11,525 nucleotides of DNA, taken from contig CAJMOS010000095.1 in NCBI GenBank assembly GCA_905215015.1, forward strand, positions 1 through 11,525, read 5' to 3'. Positions within the stretch are counted from its first letter, which is position 1; the number at the start of each line of letters is the position of its first letter. The notes beneath the pieces were generated by a model. That model was not told the origin of the DNA. It searched no databases and was given only the letters and a program-made list of their open reading frames with translations. The position numbers and the translations under genes are program-made. The DNA comes from an uncultured bacterium. Lineage in GTDB: Bacteria; Spirochaetota; Spirochaetia; Sphaerochaetales; Sphaerochaetaceae. Positions 6,804 through 11,525 of this stretch are shown piece by piece.

Positions 6804-9800
6804 TCAGAACAAAACGATGCGTTTTGTCACACTCAAGCCTATCGTATCCAAAAAGTCAATCAACGACAACTCGTTGGGTTGGGAGAAAACGGTAAAGGTA
6901 CACAGCGGGTTTTCCCACTCGAAGGAAAGCTCGAACTGCAACGACAGGTCGTTGACGAGGAATGGCGAGTCGTTGGGTTTGGTCGATCGGGGGTTGACCG
7001 CACTTAAATGCAACATGGCCTGCAGGAACATGTCGTCAGCCAGGTACTTGCCGATAAAGACCGAGGTGTTGTTCAGGTAGCGGGCCAGCGGGCTGATGGT
7101 GACCGAATCGCTTCCCGGAAGGGCGTCGATCAGGAAGTTCTGCATGATCTGGCTGCGGAAGCTGAAGACGTCCAGCCGCAGGTTGCTGCGGATCGTCTCC
7201 GACAGGTTGGTCATCGGACTGGTCTGGATCCAGCCCAGACGCTCCGCCACATCGGTCGCCATGGTGGCGACCGAGGCGACACGGTACAGGCTCATGCCTC
7301 CCTCGTCCGTTCCGGGCAGGATGCTGCCGCCAAGGATCGACATGATTTCCTCGGTCGATTTTGCCGGGACGCTCTCGAAGGTTGGATTCAGGTTGTCCAG
7401 CGTGCTGTCGGTGAGCACCAGATAGATGTCCACCGGATTCCCCTCGGCGTCGAAATCCCGGAGCCGGGCCCGGAGGTTGAGGAAGGGCTGCACTCCCCCG
7501 CGGGGCGAGGTGCGCAGCGCCATCGATCCCTCAGAGACATAGAAGTCTTTCTGGAAATAGAAGATGTCGCCATTACGGAATACCAGCGTGCCGTCCACGT
7601 TCGCAGTCTTGGTGGAATTGTCGAAACGGAAGCGGAAACTCTCGTCCTCTTTCAAGGTGAAGCTCAGCATCGGATAATCGGTGTTGGGGTAGATGATCCG
7701 ATTGTTGGTGCCATTGGTCATCAGGAAGTTGACGCTGATGTTTGCGGCCTTATACCAGTCAGGACAGCGACGCATGCCGCCGATACCGATCAACACGTCG
7801 CTGACGGTCGCCTCCCCGCTTGCGAGCGGCTTGGTACCCGCACTCTTGTTCAGGCGGAACCACCCCTTCATGAAGCCGGAGACCTCGACATTCGCCTCAG
7901 GAACCGGACAATAGAACTCGACGGGTTTGTCGGGAAGCCAGACGGTCACGTTGAAGCCGGCAAGCCCAAGCCCGTCCAGTTGCACGTTCAACTGCGCCTG
8001 CCCTTCCACCGTCTCGCCGGTGTCGTGACGGACGGCAAAGCACTTGGTCCGCACGGTGGTCAGTTCAGAGTTGTCGACGCTGAACAGGGCGTTCTTCACC
8101 TGGATGTCGTAATCAGGCACGTAGAAGGCCCAGATGTTGAGGGAATCACAGGAAAGCTGCCCGAAAAGGTTCGGGTCCGAAAGGTTTCCGTCGGCATACA
8201 GGGTTCCTTTCAGCACACCTTCCTGGAATCGGCAGATGGGAGTCGCGAAGAAGCGGTTGACCAACCGCAGGTCCAGATAGGCGTCGCTGAACTTCAAGGC
8301 CAGCTGGTCGACGTCGGCACTTCCGACAAGATGTCCTCCGAAGCCGATGGCTGGGTTGATGCTCAGGTCGATGCTTTTGTCGTTGCCATCATAGTAGCCG
8401 TTGAGGATCGAGCCAGACGCCGTATAGCGGCCATCGAGATAGCCGAAATGGAAGTCGGCGTCGTCAAGGCCGTCGAGAGGGCTTCCAAGGAAGACCAGGT
8501 TCCTGATGCCGAGATCGACCGAAATCTCCTTGTCGAGGAAATGGCTTGCCAGCCGGCTCCGCAGTTGCGTGCTTTCGTCGTTGGAGTCCAGGAAGGTCCG
8601 GATTTGCTCGATGGAGAAACGACCCTCGGGAAGAACGTCCTGCACGGTTTTGGTAAAAGGAGCGAAATGGACCGCAAGATGGAAGAGCGCGGAAGATCCC
8701 CGTGTCTCGAGGGAATACAGGGAGAAGTCGCTGAGGAAGGAACCGTCCAGGACCGCCAGTCCGCCATGCAGGTCGAAGGAGAGGGACGCGTCGTCGATCC
8801 GGTTGGGGCCGACGTTGGCGTTCAGATGGCTGATGGTCAAAAGGTTCCCGTCGAATCCGACGGTTCCCTGCAACCTGCTGTCGTTGCCGATGATGTCCAT
8901 GGTACCGGCCAGGCGGAATGCGTCCTGCTGCCCGGAACTGCCGATCAACCGCAGGTTTCCGGTCCATCCCCCCCCTTCCGGCAGGAAACGGTCCAGGCCA
9001 AGGTTGCGGATGTCGACCATCGTTTCCATCCTGTCGTCATAGTTGCCCACGTAGATGTCGGCACCCTGCACTCCCTCGTCATTCATGTGAAAGGCAAGCG
9101 TGAAGGGTTCGCTCATGCCGGAACGGATGTTCTTCACGAGCGGAGTTCCCTGGTAATGGATGGTACCGGAGAACGTGGTGCTTCCATCGGCGGCGGTCAG
9201 GTTGGTGAACTCGAAACTGTCCGGGGTGATGGCACCATCGCCCTGGAAGGTATAGGTGCGGTTGCCCAGCTGGATACCCGACAGGCTGAAGTTATCCGCC
9301 TGGAAGGACCAGTCATCCTGGCTTGTATAGACAATATCCAGGTCGCCGCTCATGATGGCGTGAACAAGTCGTTTCGTATCAGGAAATTGCAGGTCGTTGA
9401 CCGAAAGCTTGAAGGAAAGCGGGTTCTTGATGTCGCTGACGAGCTTGACCATATCCCCGCAACCTCCCTCCAATCTCTGGGTGCTGATGGTGTACTGCCA
9501 GGAGACGGGATACCGCATCTCCTTGACCACAAGCGAGGCGACGCTGGAGAAGAGGTCCTCGTGGCTTTCCAAGCTTCCGGAGAGCTGGAAGTCGGGGAAC
9601 TGGTTGCTGAGGGCCGTGTACTGGTATTGGCGAGGTCCGACATGGAGCATGTCGACCCTGAGCAACTGGTTGCCGTTCTCGGTATTGGAAAGCAGGAAGG
9701 TGCCGCTAGGAACCCAGTCGCCCACCTCGATATCGCCCTCGAATTCCAGGCGGTAGTCCTGCACGCCGATGGTGATCGAGTCGACATCAATCAGCGTGTC

Positions 9801-11474
9801 GTTGAAGGATCCGCGGCCAGTTGAGCCGGCACGGAAACGGAACTGACCGAACTTCAGGTCAGCCAGCGAGATATCGTACTGGACCTGGCCTTCCTCTCCC
9901 GATCCGCCGTGCAGGTAGAAGTTGCCGCGTGCCGTGGTGGTGTCGTCGTAATAGGGGGTCAGCAACGGCAGATATCTCTGCCAGGTCTGGTCAAACGCGA
10001 TCAACGGAAGTCCGTTCAGCGCGGCATTGACCGTGACCAGCGGCTTTCCGGTCTCGATCCGCTCAAGCAAAGCATCCAGATGGAACTCATTGCCGCTATT
10101 CAGGACGAACTGCATCGTCCCCTGCTTGCGGCCGAAATCCCAGTGGACCCCCACCGTGCCAGCAAAGGCCTGACCGAACAGGTTCGTGTTCGCTTCGGAG
10201 AGGGTGCCGGTGGCGGCATACTCGTCGCCAGAAAGCCCGCCACGCATGCTGATATGGGTGTCGACGGTATTGCTTCCCATCGCAAGGTGCAGTTGCCCTT
10301 CGACGGTCTGCTCGGTCATGGCATAGCCGCTTCCACTGGCGTTCGCCAGCACGTTGGAAAGTTCCGCGGACACATTCTCGTGGGTGAAGGAAGCATGGGG
10401 CGCGCCCAGCGACACCTCGACATCGGTGCTCTGGGTGTTGACGCTTCCATCCGCCCTCAGGCCTGTCATCTCCAACGTCCCTTCCCCCGCATCGATGCGG
10501 ATCGTGGCGTCATCGTTGATGGCGAAGGCGGCATGGTAGAGCACTCCGTCATGGGAGATGGCGATGGTGCTGGCAGGCAGCCTGGTCGAGGCGATCGGGC
10601 TGGTGAACTCCAGCTGGCTCAACGAGAGCTCTCCCGACTCGAAATCGGGAATCTCGATTTCCGACAGCAAATTGCTCTTCAGCTGTCCGAACAGGAAGGT
10701 GCCGGAAAGCAAGGGGCTTTTCACCTCGTACTGGGGAGAACTGACCGACAGGTCTCGCAACGACAGCGAAATAGGCAGTTTCCCGGAAGAAATCCTGCTC
10801 TCAGCGCGCAACTCGCCAAACGAAAAGGCGACATCCCCTTTCTTCCCCGAAACGGATGGAAACCGGGTGTAGAGGAAGCCGGAGTTCTCAAAATAGAACT
10901 GTCCGTCACTGCCGTGCAAAGAGAAGCCAGGCATGGAGACCGAGGTTTCGGGAAGCGCCAGCCGCACCGAGCCGAAACGGCCGCCCTTGCGGATCAGGAA
11001 ATCCAGATTGCCGTCCGCCACATCGACGGAAAGGTCGCCCCGCTCCAACCGCACATCAACCCGTTCGGCGCTGACACGCCAGCCGAGGCTCTTGAGCGCC
11101 GGAGGCAGGTCGCTTGAGGAGTCCGGTTTCTCCGACGTGGCCGATTGGCGCATCTTCTCTGGAATACGGACCGTCCCATGGGGATGGGTGAAGGTGATCG
11201 AAGGAGTTCCTACCCCGCTGGCCAGCTTGCCCATCAGGGAGAGCAAGCCCTCCTGGAAGGTGATGGAATCAACCTGGATGTCCAAGAGCTCGTCGTAGCT
11301 GATATCGACATCGTCGCTGTGGATCTGGAAGAAGAACTTGCGGCTGACGTTGTGGAACACCACCTTGCCGTGGCTGCCCTGGGAAATACGCGCAAAAGTC
11401 AGCTCGGAAAGGAGATGGGCTGGGTTGATGATATGAAGGCGCATGACCGCACACCAGCTGAGCGCGACAACCAT
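6804..11474 (-). CDS. tamB: TamB-like translocation/assembly module protein (AsmA-like superfamily)
   Basis: This 1556-residue protein is longer than E. coli TamB (1259). The body is a long series of beta-strand-like repeats with few helices, as expected for a lipid-channel-like beta-taco bridging inner and outer membrane. The C-terminal ~390 residues (about 1170-1556) match the TamB/DUF490 domain, including FNVTVWLPDKPVEFYCP, NGDIFYFQKDFYVSEGSM near 1301, a serine- and glycine-rich STEEIMSILGG turn and GMSLYRVASVATMATDVAER near 1393; it ends in Phe. TamB proteins act in phospholipid transport to the outer membrane and in insertion of some barrel proteins. The following gene is bamA, the likely partner. 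The start is doubtful: an in-frame TAA lies 12 bases upstream of the ATG at 11474, there is no Shine-Dalgarno sequence, and the expected N-terminal membrane anchor is reduced to VVALSWCAV (2-10). The next ATG is codon 11. The 5' end may therefore be truncated or altered. The family call is firm; the N-terminus is not. Confidence 0.9.
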   Translation of the reverse strand: MVVALSWCAVMRLHIINPAHLLSELTFARISQGSHGKVVFHNVSRKFFFQIHSDDVDISYDELLDIQVDSITFQEGLLSLMGKLASGVGTPSITFTHPHGTVRIPEKMRQSATSEKPDSSSDLPPALKSLGWRVSAERVDVRLERGDLSVDVADGNLDFLIRKGGRFGSVRLALPETSVSMPGFSLHGSDGQFYFENSGFLYTRFPSVSGKKGDVAFSFGELRAESRISSGKLPISLSLRDLSVSSPQYEVKSPLLSGTFLFGQLKSNLLSEIEIPDFESGELSLSQLEFTSPIASTRLPASTIAISHDGVLYHAAFAINDDATIRIDAGEGTLEMTGLRADGSVNTQSTDVEVSLGAPHASFTHENVSAELSNVLANASGSGYAMTEQTVEGQLHLAMGSNTVDTHISMRGGLSGDEYAATGTLSEANTNLFGQAFAGTVGVHWDFGRKQGTMQFVLNSGNEFHLDALLERIETGKPLVTVNAALNGLPLIAFDQTWQRYLPLLTPYYDDTTTARGNFYLHGGSGEEGQVQYDISLADLKFGQFRFRAGSTGRGSFNDTLIDVDSITIGVQDYRLEFEGDIEVGDWVPSGTFLLSNTENGNQLLRVDMLHVGPRQYQYTALSNQFPDFQLSGSLESHEDLFSSVASLVVKEMRYPVSWQYTISTQRLEGGCGDMVKLVSDIKNPLSFKLSVNDLQFPDTKRLVHAIMSGDLDIVYTSQDDWSFQADNFSLSGIQLGNRTYTFQGDGAITPDSFEFTNLTAADGSTTFSGTIHYQGTPLVKNIRSGMSEPFTLAFHMNDEGVQGADIYVGNYDDRMETMVDIRNLGLDRFLPEGGGWTGNLRLIGSSGQQDAFRLAGTMDIIGNDSRLQGTVGFDGNLLTISHLNANVGPNRIDDASLSFDLHGGLAVLDGSFLSDFSLYSLETRGSSALFHLAVHFAPFTKTVQDVLPEGRFSIEQIRTFLDSNDESTQLRSRLASHFLDKEISVDLGIRNLVFLGSPLDGLDDADFHFGYLDGRYTASGSILNGYYDGNDKSIDLSINPAIGFGGHLVGSADVDQLALKFSDAYLDLRLVNRFFATPICRFQEGVLKGTLYADGNLSDPNLFGQLSCDSLNIWAFYVPDYDIQVKNALFSVDNSELTTVRTKCFAVRHDTGETVEGQAQLNVQLDGLGLAGFNVTVWLPDKPVEFYCPVPEANVEVSGFMKGWFRLNKSAGTKPLASGEATVSDVLIGIGGMRRCPDWYKAANISVNFLMTNGTNNRIIYPNTDYPMLSFTLKEDESFRFRFDNSTKTANVDGTLVFRNGDIFYFQKDFYVSEGSMALRTSPRGGVQPFLNLRARLRDFDAEGNPVDIYLVLTDSTLDNLNPTFESVPAKSTEEIMSILGGSILPGTDEGGMSLYRVASVATMATDVAERLGWIQTSPMTNLSETIRSNLRLDVFSFRSQIMQNFLIDALPGSDSVTISPLARYLNNTSVFIGKYLADDMFLQAMLHLSAVNPRSTKPNDSPFLVNDLSLQFELSFEWENPLCTFTVFSQPNELSLIDFLDTIGLSVTKRIVLF

Positions 11475-11484
11475 GATGTAAGAT

Positions 11485-11519
11485 TAGTGTATAGTTTGTA
11501 GTTTTCAGTTTGTAGAAGA
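11485..11519. repeat. Degenerate 7-base tandem repeat, consensus TAGTTTG (CAAACTA on the minus strand)
   Basis: On the plus strand five successive 7-base units can be read: tagtgta, tagtttg, tagtttt, cagtttg and tagaaga. The middle three are near-identical and the outer two diverged, and agtttgtag occurs exactly twice, 14 bases apart. The surrounding 51 bases are 29% GC with a single G on the minus strand, unlike the GC-rich genes. The array could continue beyond the right edge. I cannot tie it to a named repeat family. Confidence 0.6.
11488..11516 (-). promoter_or_regulatory. Weak candidate promoter for the tamB-bamA operon
   Basis: On the minus strand TCTACA (11511-11516) and TATACA (11488-11493) lie 17 bases apart, each matching four of six positions of the sigma-70 -35 and -10 consensus. 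The -10 ends 13 bases before the tamB ATG, so transcription would start about six bases from the codon and give a nearly leaderless message. AT-rich DNA gives such matches by chance, so this is only a candidate. Confidence 0.25.
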
Positions 11520-11525
11520 TGGTTT

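Noticed and set aside
11444..11474. A possible lipoprotein signal (LSWC) at the TamB N-terminus.
   Set aside because: Tryptophan before the cysteine does not fit even relaxed spirochaete lipoboxes, the hydrophobic stretch is too short, and TamB proteins are anchored by a membrane helix.
11475..11525. A CRISPR repeat or mobile-element end in the AT-rich right flank.
   Set aside because: The units are only 7 bases and contiguous without spacers; no inverted repeat or transposase sequence is present.

Overview
The window is a compact run of five protein-coding genes, all on the minus strand, so biological order runs from high to low coordinates: tamB-like, bamA, mutS, comF-like, and a transglutaminase-like gene cut by the left edge. 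No gap between genes exceeds about 60 bases. I see no RNA gene, insertion sequence, CRISPR array or phage gene.

Organism: the neighbourhood points to a spirochaete (Spirochaetota). From memory, Treponema pallidum (tp0325 to tp0328) and Borrelia burgdorferi (bb0794 to bb0798) carry tamB-like, bamA, a Skp/OmpH-type chaperone gene and mutS in this order, with a comF-like gene next in Borrelia. The coding DNA is GC-rich (60% in a line I counted). That fits a free-living or gut spirochaete, perhaps related to Sphaerochaetaceae, better than Borrelia, but the genus cannot be fixed from the sequence alone.

Layout: (1) 11475-11525 is a 51-base AT-rich upstream stretch (29% GC) with a degenerate 7-base tandem repeat and a weak possible promoter. 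(2) 6804-11474 encodes a very long TamB/AsmA-like protein whose N-terminal membrane anchor looks unusually short. (3) 4204-6780 encodes BamA with a signal peptide, five POTRA domains and an Omp85 barrel. (4) 4149-4203 is a 55-base gap with a GC-rich hairpin, at the place where the related genomes carry skp. (5) 1545-4148 encodes a full-length MutS with all expected motifs. (6) 909-1523 encodes a ComF-family phosphoribosyltransferase-fold protein with an N-terminal cysteine cluster. (7) 1-879 encodes the first 293 residues of a transglutaminase-like protein.

How the genes fit together: TamB and BamA form an outer-membrane biogenesis pair. With no TamA gene in view, BamA is the likely barrel partner of TamB, as reported for Borrelia. 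mutS, comF and the transglutaminase-like gene form a second closely spaced group (gaps of 21 and 29 bases), probably transcribed together, either by read-through past the hairpin or from a promoter inside the end of bamA. I found no convincing evidence of an unknown multi-gene system. The most unusual spots are the tamB 5' end and the bamA-mutS junction.
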